Source of the DNA: SIG607 sp045592625
GTDB taxonomy: Bacteria > Bacillota > Clostridia > Oscillospirales > Acutalibacteraceae
Assembly: GCA_045592625.1 (NCBI GenBank)
Contig: JAZNVC010000015.1
Location: 1 to 14,339 of the forward strand
Length of the DNA: 14,339 nucleotides
Direction of reading: 5' to 3'
Shown here: positions 6,890 through 12,907 of the stretch, in pieces
Layout of the letters: each line of letters begins with the position of its first letter
Numbering within the stretch: the stretch's first letter is position 1
The notes under the pieces: model-generated
Told to the model about the DNA's origin: nothing
Seen by the model: only the letters and a program-made list of their open reading frames with translations
The model's database searches: none
Position numbers and translations under genes: made by a program

Positions 6890-7055
6890 TCACAAATACC
6901 AAAGTTCTTTTTTGCCGATAGATACGGCAGCAGCACCGCTTGACAGTGCTTCGGTTATTTCCGACTTACTGTCAATAAGACCGGCTGCAATAACCTAAAT
7001 ACTACGGGAAGCAAAACGGGATATAACCTTTCCGATTGCACTATTTATAATTTCA
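6890..7055 (-). pseudogene. Remnant of a glycerol-3-phosphate-responsive antiterminator (GlpP-like) gene
   Basis: On the minus strand, one frame ending at the TGA at 6890-6892 reads VIAAGLIDSKSEITEALSSG and continues with AAAVSIGKKELWYL. This is the C-terminal signature of GlpP-family proteins, where glycine and serine loops close a TIM-barrel-like fold and ...KELW ends the protein. An in-frame TAG (6995-6997) interrupts it just before this part. Further upstream the same frame reads IEIINSAIGKVISRFASRSI, matching the preceding GlpP segment. Everything N-terminal is gone, and the mscL gene sits there instead. GlpP binds mRNA leaders and allows expression of glycerol genes. The remnant's stop overlaps the mgtC ribosome binding site, so the two were probably once cotranscribed. 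Confidence 0.72.
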
Positions 7056-7059
7056 ATAA

Positions 7060-7509
7060 TTACTCTTTCTTTAAGCTGTCACGAATTTCTTTGAGTAAAG
7101 AAATTTCATCTTCAACAGGTTCAGCAGGAGCCTCTTCAACCACTTCTTTATTTTTATGGCGAAGCTGTTCGATTTTCTTTTGAGCATTCATCATTATTCT
7201 AAGAACAACAAAAATGCAAAAAGCAATAAGTACAAAATCTATAATTGCCTGAAGAAATATACCATACTCCACAGCAACACCCGGATCGATTACCTGCCCT
7301 GCTTCATCAAGAATTTCGGGTTTTAACACCCACTTTAAAGCCTCAAGACTGTTTTGACCTGTAAGAAGCACAATAAGTGGAGTGATTATATTGTTTACGA
7401 GAGCATTTATAATATCTTTAAATGCAGCACCGATAACAACACCGACTGCCATATCCAGAACGTTGCCTTTCATTGCAAATTCTTTAAAATCGTGGAAAAA
7501 CTTTTTCAT
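7060..7509 (-). CDS. mscL: Large-conductance mechanosensitive channel
   Basis: MscL is a homopentameric membrane channel that opens under membrane tension and releases solutes on hypo-osmotic shock. The 149-aa sequence begins MKKFFHDFKEFAMKGNVLDM, the amphipathic N-terminal helix and start of TM1, followed by AVGVVIGAAFKDIINALVNN (pore-lining TM1). A periplasmic loop (about 50-83) and TM2 (about 84-107, FLQAIIDFVLIAFCIFVVLR) come next. The cytoplasmic tail ends in EISLLKEIRDSLKKE, the C-terminal helix bundle. The length is typical. The ATG at 7509 has AAGGAG about eight bases upstream and a good promoter. The GlpP remnant follows after the stop; transcription could run through it into mgtC, since no terminator is seen between them. 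Confidence 0.97.
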   Translation of the reverse strand: MKKFFHDFKEFAMKGNVLDMAVGVVIGAAFKDIINALVNNIITPLIVLLTGQNSLEALKWVLKPEILDEAGQVIDPGVAVEYGIFLQAIIDFVLIAFCIFVVLRIMMNAQKKIEQLRHKNKEVVEEAPAEPVEDEISLLKEIRDSLKKE

Positions 7510-7545
7510 TTTGATTTCTCCTTTATTATATCTTTATCTTTGGAT

Positions 7546-7574
7546 ATTGTAGCATAATAAAGACCAAAAAGCAA
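7546..7574 (-). promoter_or_regulatory. SigA promoter of mscL
   Basis: On the minus strand TTGCTT (7569-7574) and TACAAT (7546-7551) have a 17-base spacer with TATGC directly before the -10. The start codon lies about 30 bases past the expected transcription start. Confidence 0.6.
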
Positions 7575-7643
7575 CATTATATTTATTTATAAAAAAACAT
7601 ATGTGGGTTTACACCGGCAACTGCAAATATAACCGAACTCATA

Positions 7644-7672
7644 TTGCAAAAATAAACATAATTTTGTATAAT
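7644..7672 (+). promoter_or_regulatory. SigA promoter of the LOG-family gene
   Basis: TTGCAA (7644-7649) and TATAAT (7667-7672) have a 17-base spacer. Transcription should begin near 7679, which leaves a leader of about 138 bases before the start codon. Confidence 0.75.
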
Positions 7673-7678
7673 GAGGGT

Positions 7679-7816
7679 GGTTAACAGTAAGCTCCACAAG
7701 AGCCTTTCCCCTTACATACATACGACAACTTCAAAATACTTTGATTTTTTGAGACCATTTAAGTAATGGTAAAATTCAGTTTTTTGGGGAACACTAATAA
7801 CCAAAGGAGGAAAAAT
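7679..7816 (+). promoter_or_regulatory. Long 5' leader of the LOG-family gene, possibly structured
   Basis: The leader can pair GTAA (7686-7689) with a downstream TTAC around an inner stem GCTC/GAGC. Further on it has a 6-bp hairpin ACCATT/AATGGT (about 7753-7769). AAAGGAGG just precedes the start codon. I do not recognise any known riboswitch class in it. There is no terminator hairpin, so control, if any, would be at translation. Confidence 0.3.
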
Positions 7817-8395
7817 ATGAGAATATGCGTTTACGGAGCTGCCTCTCCTACTATAGACGATAATTATAAAGAAATCACCTACGCTTTAGGAAAAACGTTA
7901 GCAAAAAGAGGGCATAATCTTGTTTTCGGCGGTGGTGGCAACGGACTGATGGGCGCCGTTGCAAAGGGTGTAAAGGCTGAAAACGGTCACATCATCGGTG
8001 TAATTCCAAAATTCTTTGATAAGGAAGATATTGAGGCGATTTGCGACTTTTGCGACCAACTTATAGAGCCTGATACAATGCGGGAAAGAAAACAGATTAT
8101 GGAGGATACGGCAGATGCCTTTATAGTTGTTCCCGGTGGAATTGGCACCTATGAAGAATTTTTTGAAATTCTCACCTTAAAACAGCTTTGCCGTCACACA
8201 AAGCCTATAGCGGTGTATAACATAAACGGCTATTACGACAGCCTTTTTACCGTTATGAACCAAGCTATTGAGAAAAATTTTATTAAGAAAAACTGTCTTA
8301 ACCTCTTTAAGCTTACCGACAATATTGAAGAACTGCTTAATTATATCGAAAACGATAAACTCAACTATACCGTTAAGGATTTAAAGGAAGGCTAA
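7817..8395 (+). CDS. LOG family protein (TIGR00730; nucleoside 5'-monophosphate phosphoribohydrolase)
   Basis: The 192-aa protein has the Rossmann-like LOG fold. It shows GGGGNGLMG (38-46), the catalytic REHK-type region TMRERKQIM (88-96), and PGGIGTYEEFFE (106-117), the PGGxGTxxE signature. Characterised members remove ribose 5'-phosphate from cytokinin-type or ordinary purine nucleoside monophosphates; in bacteria the physiological substrate is often unclear. It lacks the extra domains of PpnN. The start at 7817 is chosen because AAAGGAGG lies eight bases before it. An in-frame ATG at 7766 has no ribosome binding site and would add 17 residues unlike the family. The gene is transcribed alone, with a SigA promoter and a strong terminator. 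Confidence 0.9.
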   Translation: MRICVYGAASPTIDDNYKEITYALGKTLAKRGHNLVFGGGGNGLMGAVAKGVKAENGHIIGVIPKFFDKEDIEAICDFCDQLIEPDTMRERKQIMEDTADAFIVVPGGIGTYEEFFEILTLKQLCRHTKPIAVYNINGYYDSLFTVMNQAIEKNFIKKNCLNLFKLTDNIEELLNYIENDKLNYTVKDLKEG

Positions 8396-8397
8396 CG

Positions 8398-8431
8398 AAA
8401 ACCGCTTCACTTTTTTGTGAAGCGGTTTTTT
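8398..8431 (+). terminator. Rho-independent terminator between the LOG gene and tyrA
   Basis: A 13-bp perfect stem (8398-8410 with 8417-8429, core CCGCTTCAC/GTGAAGCGG) closes a 6-base T loop and ends in a T run. It starts three bases after the LOG stop and 11 bases before the tyrA stop on the other strand. It may serve both converging genes, though the plus-strand T tract is better. Confidence 0.92.
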
Positions 8432-8441
8432 AACTTTTATG

Positions 8442-9299
8442 TTACTTTTTGTCAAACAAGGCGCGTCTACTTGTGGAATGTCGCATCATAGCTCTCATTC
8501 CCTCTATATTTTCCGATTCCAGCATAGACCTTAATTGGCTGAATTTATCCATAAACATATTCATTTGCTTTAAAAGTGCATCTTTATTAGCTACAAACAG
8601 TTCACTCCACATAAGGTCGTTAATACGGGCTATTCGTGTAAGGTCACGGAAAGAGTCGCCCGTAAATTTCTCCATATTTTCTTTGTCGTTACAGGTCATA
8701 AGAGTAATAGCTATACAGTGCGTAAGCTGTGAAAGAAAGCCTATCATTTCATCGTGTTCATAAGGAGACAAAGTGGTAACGTTAGAAAATCCCAAAAGCC
8801 GTCCAAGCTCCATACAGGTATCAATAGCCTCTTTAGAGTTTCTTTCGGTAGGCGTTACGATATAGTTTGCTCCCACAAACATTGTGTCGCTGCTGTTTTC
8901 CACACCCGAAACTTCCTTACCAGCCATAGGGTGAGCAGCGATAAATTCAACGTCTGTTCTAAGAATATCCTGAATTTTATATACAATACTTCCTTTAACA
9001 CCGGTTACGTCGGTAATTAGTGCTCCGCTTTTTAAAAGATTTTGATTTTTTTCTATCCATTCAACAAATACGTGAGGATACAGAGAAAATATTACCAAAT
9101 CTGCCTGACCTATAATTTTTTCATCCAGCTCGATTGATCCTTGATCTATTATACCCTGCTCTAATGCATAATCGATTGAACTTTGCTCCTTAGTTATGGC
9201 ACTAATGTGAAATCCAAACCTTTTAAGCACCCTTGCATAGCTTCCTCCTAAAAGACCCAGACCTACTATCAATATATTTTTGCTTACATCAACTATCAT
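8442..9299 (-). CDS. tyrA: Prephenate dehydrogenase
   Basis: This enzyme oxidises and decarboxylates prephenate with NAD(P)+ to 4-hydroxyphenylpyruvate for tyrosine synthesis. The 285-aa protein has the Rossmann motif GLGLLGGS (13-20), TDVTGVKG (96-103), the substrate loop HPMAGKEVSG (123-132), and the helical dimerisation domain with YEHDEMIGFLSQLTHCIA (H182, H194). It is a monofunctional form with neither a chorismate mutase nor a C-terminal ACT domain, so the usual ACT-based tyrosine feedback is not expected. The ribosome binding site (AGGCGG) is modest. The gene stands alone, with no other aromatic amino acid genes in the window. It shares a short divergent control region with the MATE gene. 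A cyclohexadienyl (arogenate) activity cannot be excluded from sequence. Confidence 0.92.
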   Translation of the reverse strand: MIVDVSKNILIVGLGLLGGSYARVLKRFGFHISAITKEQSSIDYALEQGIIDQGSIELDEKIIGQADLVIFSLYPHVFVEWIEKNQNLLKSGALITDVTGVKGSIVYKIQDILRTDVEFIAAHPMAGKEVSGVENSSDTMFVGANYIVTPTERNSKEAIDTCMELGRLLGFSNVTTLSPYEHDEMIGFLSQLTHCIAITLMTCNDKENMEKFTGDSFRDLTRIARINDLMWSELFVANKDALLKQMNMFMDKFSQLRSMLESENIEGMRAMMRHSTSRRALFDKK

Positions 9300-9331
9300 A
9301 TAAAAACCGCCTGTAGAATTATTTTTATATC

Positions 9332-9360
9332 ACTATACCACTTTAAAGCGTTAAAGTCAA
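9332..9360 (-). promoter_or_regulatory. SigA promoter of tyrA with an inverted repeat in the spacer
   Basis: On the minus strand TTGACT (9355-9360) and TATAGT (9332-9337) have a 17-base spacer. The spacer and adjoining bases hold the inverted repeat CTTTAA-AGCG-TTAAAG (9341-9356), placed where a repressor could block polymerase. Confidence 0.72.
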
Positions 9361-9390
9361 CATTTATTTATTTTTCATATGTATATCGCC

Positions 9391-9419
9391 TTGACAAAGA
9401 TAATTTTTAATTATATCAT
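9391..9419 (+). promoter_or_regulatory. SigA promoter of the MATE transporter gene
   Basis: TTGACA (9391-9396) and TATCAT (9414-9419) have a 17-base spacer, followed about 35 bases later by the start codon. It is back to back with the tyrA promoter; the two -35 boxes are 30 bases apart. Confidence 0.72.
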
Positions 9420-9454
9420 AGTAATGCTAGTTTTTAATAATTTCAGGTGACACA

Positions 9455-10831
9455 ATGCAAAATTTATTAGAAAAAGATAAATCCTTTTATAAAAAGGTTG
9501 CAAAAATAGCTATTCCTATTGCACTTCAGGGACTTATTACCACAGGCGTTAATATGATGGATACAATTATGGTTGGTTCTGTGGGTGAAACAGAACTTTC
9601 TGCTGTTTCTCTTGCCAATCAATTTATAACTATTTTTCATATTTTCTGTATGGGTATAGGTATGGGTGCATCGGTGCTTGTAGCCAGATATTATGGTATG
9701 AATGATAAAAATTCGCTGAAGAAAACCGTTTCAATAATGATTAAACTCTGTCTTGTTATGGCACTTGTTTTTTGTATTTTTACAATCTTTGCACCGCGGA
9801 CTATAATGAAAATATATACAGTCGAAGAAAATATAATTTCCCTTGGGATTAACTATCTTAAATATTCAGTAATCACCTATTTTCTTTTAGGTCTTTCCCT
9901 TACCTGCACAATAGTGCTCCGAAACGTAGGACAGGTAAAAATACCGCTCTATACCTCTATTGCTTCTTTCTTTATTAATATAGGAGCTAACTACATATTT
10001 ATTTTCGGTTTTAAGCCTCTGCATATAAATAAGATGGGGGTTGCAGGTGCCGCTATAGGCACCTTAATAGCAAGAATCTTTGAATTTGCAGTAATTTGCG
10101 GATACCTATTCTTTAAAGACAAGCAAATCGGCTTTAGAATAAAACATCTATTTGAACCGGTGGGTGCACTGTGGAGAGAATATATACGCATAAGCATTCC
10201 CGTATTAATCAGCGATGCTATTCTCGCCCTTGGAAATAACTCTGTAGCAATGGTAATAGGACGGCTGGGAGAAAGCTTTGTGGCTGCAAATGCTGTAACT
10301 GCCGTAGCTCAACAGCTTAGCTCGGTTATGATTCAAGGCTTTTCTCAGGCAGGTGCAATTATTACTGGCTATACTTTAGGCGAAGGCAACAAAGTAAAAG
10401 CTAAACGCCAAGGATACTCTTTTTTACTTATCGGCATAATTTTCGGTATAGTAGCCGCACTTATAATAACCGTTATTTCAGCACCGCTTATTTCTGCATA
10501 TAACCTTTCTGAAGAAACAAAACTTCTTGCAAAAGAACTTATGCTGTCCATCACTATTATAATAGTTTTTCAAGCAACCAACAGTATTATGACAAAGGGT
10601 GTGCTTCGTGGAGGCGGAGACACAAAGGTTCTTATGCTTGCCGATAATATTTTCCTTTGGGTAGCCTCAATTCCGTTGGGGATTTTGGCGGGTCTTGTTC
10701 TTCATCTTCCTGCATTTTGGATATATTTCTCCCTTAAAATCGACCAAGTATTAAAGGCTTTTTGGTGCGTAATAAGGCTAAGAAGTAATAAATGGATAAA
10801 GAAAATAAAAAGCGAATCCGAACTCAAGTAA
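9455..10831 (+). CDS. MATE family efflux transporter
   Basis: The 458-aa protein is strongly hydrophobic, with about 12 membrane segments in two MatE halves. The first half begins KVAKIAIPIALQGLITTGVN and continues with MMDTIMVGSVGETELSAVSLANQ, the typical TM1-TM2 start of NorM/DinF-like proteins. The second half starts at about residue 235 (EYIRISIPVLISDAILALGN). An R-G-G-G-D segment (VLRGGGDTKVLM) matches the family signature near TM10-11. MATE proteins export drugs, metabolites or cell-envelope precursors using Na+ or H+ gradients; the substrate here is unknown. The start at 9455 has AGGTGA seven bases upstream. It has its own promoter and is followed directly by a strong terminator. Confidence 0.93.
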   Translation: MQNLLEKDKSFYKKVAKIAIPIALQGLITTGVNMMDTIMVGSVGETELSAVSLANQFITIFHIFCMGIGMGASVLVARYYGMNDKNSLKKTVSIMIKLCLVMALVFCIFTIFAPRTIMKIYTVEENIISLGINYLKYSVITYFLLGLSLTCTIVLRNVGQVKIPLYTSIASFFINIGANYIFIFGFKPLHINKMGVAGAAIGTLIARIFEFAVICGYLFFKDKQIGFRIKHLFEPVGALWREYIRISIPVLISDAILALGNNSVAMVIGRLGESFVAANAVTAVAQQLSSVMIQGFSQAGAIITGYTLGEGNKVKAKRQGYSFLLIGIIFGIVAALIITVISAPLISAYNLSEETKLLAKELMLSITIIIVFQATNSIMTKGVLRGGGDTKVLMLADNIFLWVASIPLGILAGLVLHLPAFWIYFSLKIDQVLKAFWCVIRLRSNKWIKKIKSESELK

Positions 10832-10832
10832 C

Positions 10833-10861
10833 AAAAGGGAATGTAAAAACATTCCCTTTTT
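10833..10861 (+). terminator. Rho-independent terminator of the MATE gene
   Basis: A 12-bp perfect stem (10833-10844 with 10849-10860, core AGGGAATGT/ACATTCCCT) closes an AAAA loop and ends in a T run. It starts two bases after the stop codon. Confidence 0.92.
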
Positions 10862-10880
10862 ATCATAATATATAAACCTA

Positions 10881-10909
10881 TTGACAAAACCGAAAAAATC
10901 TAGTATAAT
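10881..10909 (+). promoter_or_regulatory. Perfect consensus SigA promoter of tRNA-Pro
   Basis: TTGACA (10881-10886) and TATAAT (10904-10909) have exactly a 17-base spacer, about 44 bases upstream of the mature tRNA 5' end. A full consensus match fits strong stable-RNA transcription. Confidence 0.88.
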
Positions 10910-10952
10910 AATCCACGCTGTAAAAAATCCGAACGCAAAAACAACTTAATAT

Positions 10953-11028
10953 CGAGGTGTCGCCCAGTTGGTAGGGCGCTAGTTTTGGGAACTAGATGCC
11001 GCAGGTTCGAGTCCTGTCACCTCGACCA
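10953..11028 (+). tRNA. tRNA-Pro (anticodon UGG)
   Basis: The complete cloverleaf is visible. The acceptor stem is CGAGGTG/CACCTCG (10953-10959, 11018-11024) and the D stem is GCCC/GGGC. The anticodon stem CTAGT/ACTAG holds the loop TTTGGGA with anticodon TGG at 10986-10988. The T arm is GCAGG-TTCGAGT-CCTGT with one G-U pair. Discriminator A11025 is followed by an encoded CCA (11026-11028). With U34 it can read all CCN codons. It stands alone, with its own promoter and terminator. Confidence 0.97.
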
Positions 11029-11059
11029 AAAATCCTCATTCGTAAGAATGGGGATTTTT
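11028..11059 (+). terminator. Rho-independent terminator of tRNA-Pro
   Basis: A 14-bp stem with one G-U pair (11028-11041 with 11046-11059) closes a GTAA loop and contains TCCTCATTC/GAATGGGGA. It ends in a T run and begins at the last base of the encoded CCA. Confidence 0.9.
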
Positions 11060-11064
11060 ACTTT

Positions 11065-11151
11065 TTCACTCTTCACTTTTCACTCTTCACTATTCTCTAC
11101 GTTTTGGATAGAGGATTTTTGGAAGTAATAAGTAATAGTGAATAGTGAAGA
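11065..11151. repeat. Heptad tandem repeats in inverted orientation (TTCACTN / NAGTGAA)
   Basis: The left arm (11065-11099) has four copies of TTCACTN and a fifth, TTCTCTA. The right arm (11124-11151) has the reverse-complement type (AGTAATA twice, then GTGAATA, GTGAAGA). The best match between arms is 11 bp and perfect: CTTCACTATTC at 11085-11095 with GAATAGTGAAG at 11140-11150. The spacer can itself pair CTCTA with TAGAG. Such A/T-rich heptad runs between genes are known from clostridial genomes as dispersed repeats. Confidence 0.7.
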
Positions 11152-11170
11152 AGTTCGAAATTGAAATTAG

Positions 11171-11216
11171 TTCTGTTCTTTGAATATTTTTTCAAAAAAC
11201 AGAATTTTTTCTTTTT
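11171..11216 (+). terminator. Terminator-like hairpin with no gene in front
   Basis: The stem is TTCTGTT then TTTGA (11171-11183, one mismatch at 11178) with TCAAA then AACAGAA (11192-11204), around an 8-base loop. It is followed by six T, one C and five T. It has the form of a rho-independent terminator on the plus strand, but tRNA-Pro already has one 110 bases upstream. It may be a relic or the end of a small RNA. Confidence 0.55.
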
Positions 11217-11268
11217 ATAAACGTTTTTTCACATTCTCCTGTCGATTTTTACTGGTTCAAAATTATTA

Positions 11269-11303
11269 AACAAACAAATAACATCACTCCTTTCTTGTTT
11301 GTT
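11269..11303. repeat. Inverted repeat AACAAACAA / TTGTTTGTT
   Basis: Nine-base arms at 11269-11277 and 11295-11303 are separated by 17 bases. The minus strand of the spacer carries AAAGGAG and an ATG opening an 11-codon frame that reads into the other arm (MLFVCLIILNQ). It could be a fold-back element, an operator or a leader-peptide relic. Confidence 0.45.
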
Positions 11304-11324
11304 GTTATCATAAAACAGTGCATA

Positions 11325-11353
11325 TTTACTATAGAAGAAATTTATGGTATAAT
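11325..11353 (+). promoter_or_regulatory. SigA promoter of the nuclease/DUF2971 operon
   Basis: TTTACT (11325-11330) and TATAAT (11348-11353) have a 17-base spacer, about 38 bases before the ATG at 11392. Confidence 0.65.
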
Positions 11354-11391
11354 GGCATAAAAGATATTTATAAAAGCGAGGTGCCAAGGTT

Positions 11392-12888
11392 ATGGCAGAA
11401 AAGAAATATGTAATTGATAATGCCGAACTGATGGCAGAATGGAACTGGGAAAAGAATAATGCTCTGGGATTTGACCCCCATGTATTAACTCACGGGAGTA
11501 ATGTAAAAGTCTGGTGGAAATGTAAAGAGGGGCATGAATGGCAGGCTATCATTGGCTCTAGAACACACGGAAACGGATGCCCTTTCTGCAAAAAAGAATT
11601 ACAAACATCATTTCCAGAACAAGTCATATACTTTTATGTAAAAAATCAGTTCCCAGATAGCATTAATCGTTATGTTGATAATGGAATGGAACTTGATATT
11701 TTCGCCCCATCTATATCCATTGGCATAGAATATGATGGTATGCATTTTCACACAGATAAAACCAAGGAAAAAGAACTGTATAAAAATCAATATTTTAATT
11801 CAAAAAACATTATAGTAATACGTGTCAAAGAAACTGACGATACGAACTCAACATCTTGTTTTGATGCTAGCACCAACATACTATATTATTCACCTATAAG
11901 AAGATACAAGTATTTGCCAGAAGCATTGTCGCGACTATTTCATATAATTTATGAAATGTTAGGACAACAAATGCCAGATATTAATATAAATATCGAAAGA
12001 GATTCGGGATTAATATATCAGTCATATTTATCAGTTTTAAAGGAGCGTTCTGTTGCTACAAATACAAAATTAATTAAAGAATGGAATGTGGAAAGAAATA
12101 ATGGGTTGAATCCACAGTACATTCCAATGAATTCCGGAAAAAAAGTTTGGTGGAAATGCAAAGAAGGTCATGAATGGCAAGCAGTTGTCGCAAGCCGTAG
12201 TAAAGGAAACAACTGCCCATATTGTTCTAATCAAAAATTGCTAGTCGGATACAATGATTTAGCAACTCTGTATCCTGACACTGCTGCAGAATGGCATTCA
12301 ACTAAAAATGCTCCTTTATCACCAAAAGATATTCTTGCTGGTTCATCTAAGAAAGTTTGGTGGAAATGCGAGCACGGTCATGAGTGGGAAGCACTTGTAT
12401 CAAGTAGAGTTAAAGGTGTTGGTTGTCCATTTTGTACGAACCAAAAAGCCACCTCTGGCAAAAACGATTTAGCCACTAAGCATCCAGAGTTAATCAACGA
12501 ATGGCACCCAACAAAAAATGGTGAACTTACGCCTTCTATGGTTACATGTGGATCTGGTAAAAAAGTTTGGTGGATTTGCAAACAGGGGCACGAATGGCAA
12601 GCGTATATCAGACACAGAAGTAACGGTGTTGGATGCCCTTATTGCTACAAGGAAGGACCTAAAAAGACAACAAACAAGAAAATCAATGTCTATTTATCAG
12701 CTGATATGTCTTTCTATGGTGTCTTTGATGATGCAAAATCTCTGTGCTTACATCTGAATATAGACTACAAAAAGCAAATGGGGAATATTTCCGCTGTTTG
12801 CAGGAGACAACAAAAGACACTATTACGAAAATATGTGCTTCGTTATACCAATGATGACGAATTTAGTTTCAAATCATCAGAAGATTAA
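11392..12888 (+). CDS. Zinc-ribbon repeat protein with inserted Vsr-like PD-(D/E)XK nuclease
   Basis: The 498-aa protein has four copies of a treble-clef-like zinc ribbon of the DUF4379 type, at about residues 13-68, 224-279, 290-349 and 360-419. Each has a W, a KVWW(K/I)C core, GHEW, and a closing CPxC pair; copies 2-4 are a clean tandem. Between copies 1 and 2, residues about 73-147 form a Vsr-like endonuclease: FPEQ (E76), ELDIFAP (E100, D102) and IGIEYDGMHFH (E113, D115, H118, H120), then the core strand NIIVIRVKE. The tail (about 429-485, VYLSADMSFYGVFDD to CRRQQKTLLRKYVLRY) looks like a NUMOD1 DNA-binding module. The family is found on mobile elements; zinc ribbons should bind nucleic acid and the nuclease should cut it. 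GAGGTG lies eight bases before the ATG. The next gene follows after 19 bases. Confidence 0.82.
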   Translation: MAEKKYVIDNAELMAEWNWEKNNALGFDPHVLTHGSNVKVWWKCKEGHEWQAIIGSRTHGNGCPFCKKELQTSFPEQVIYFYVKNQFPDSINRYVDNGMELDIFAPSISIGIEYDGMHFHTDKTKEKELYKNQYFNSKNIIVIRVKETDDTNSTSCFDASTNILYYSPIRRYKYLPEALSRLFHIIYEMLGQQMPDININIERDSGLIYQSYLSVLKERSVATNTKLIKEWNVERNNGLNPQYIPMNSGKKVWWKCKEGHEWQAVVASRSKGNNCPYCSNQKLLVGYNDLATLYPDTAAEWHSTKNAPLSPKDILAGSSKKVWWKCEHGHEWEALVSSRVKGVGCPFCTNQKATSGKNDLATKHPELINEWHPTKNGELTPSMVTCGSGKKVWWICKQGHEWQAYIRHRSNGVGCPYCYKEGPKKTTNKKINVYLSADMSFYGVFDDAKSLCLHLNIDYKKQMGNISAVCRRQQKTLLRKYVLRYTNDDEFSFKSSED

Positions 12889-12907
12889 AACAGAAAGGAA
12901 CGGAAAC

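Larger units (their letters stand above)
11060..11391. other. Gene-free stretch between tRNA-Pro and the accessory operon
   Basis: About 330 bases hold no plausible gene of normal size. In order they contain a pair of inverted heptad-repeat arms, an orphan terminator-like hairpin, a 9-bp inverted repeat with a tiny minus-strand reading frame, and the promoter of the next gene. The mix of repeats directly behind a tRNA looks like the edge of an inserted segment. Confidence 0.6.

Noticed and set aside
7671..7763. 31-aa frame beginning at the ATG that overlaps the LOG promoter -10
   Set aside because: It would start before the transcription start, lacks a ribosome binding site and resembles nothing known.
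11060..11151. CRISPR array suggested by the regular short repeats
   Set aside because: The repeats are 7 bases long, contiguous and inverted, with no spacers and no cas genes in the window.
12833..12907. N-terminal extension of the DUF2971 protein from the ATG at 12833
   Set aside because: It overlaps the end of the nuclease gene; the ATG at 12908 has a good ribosome binding site and gives the expected family start.
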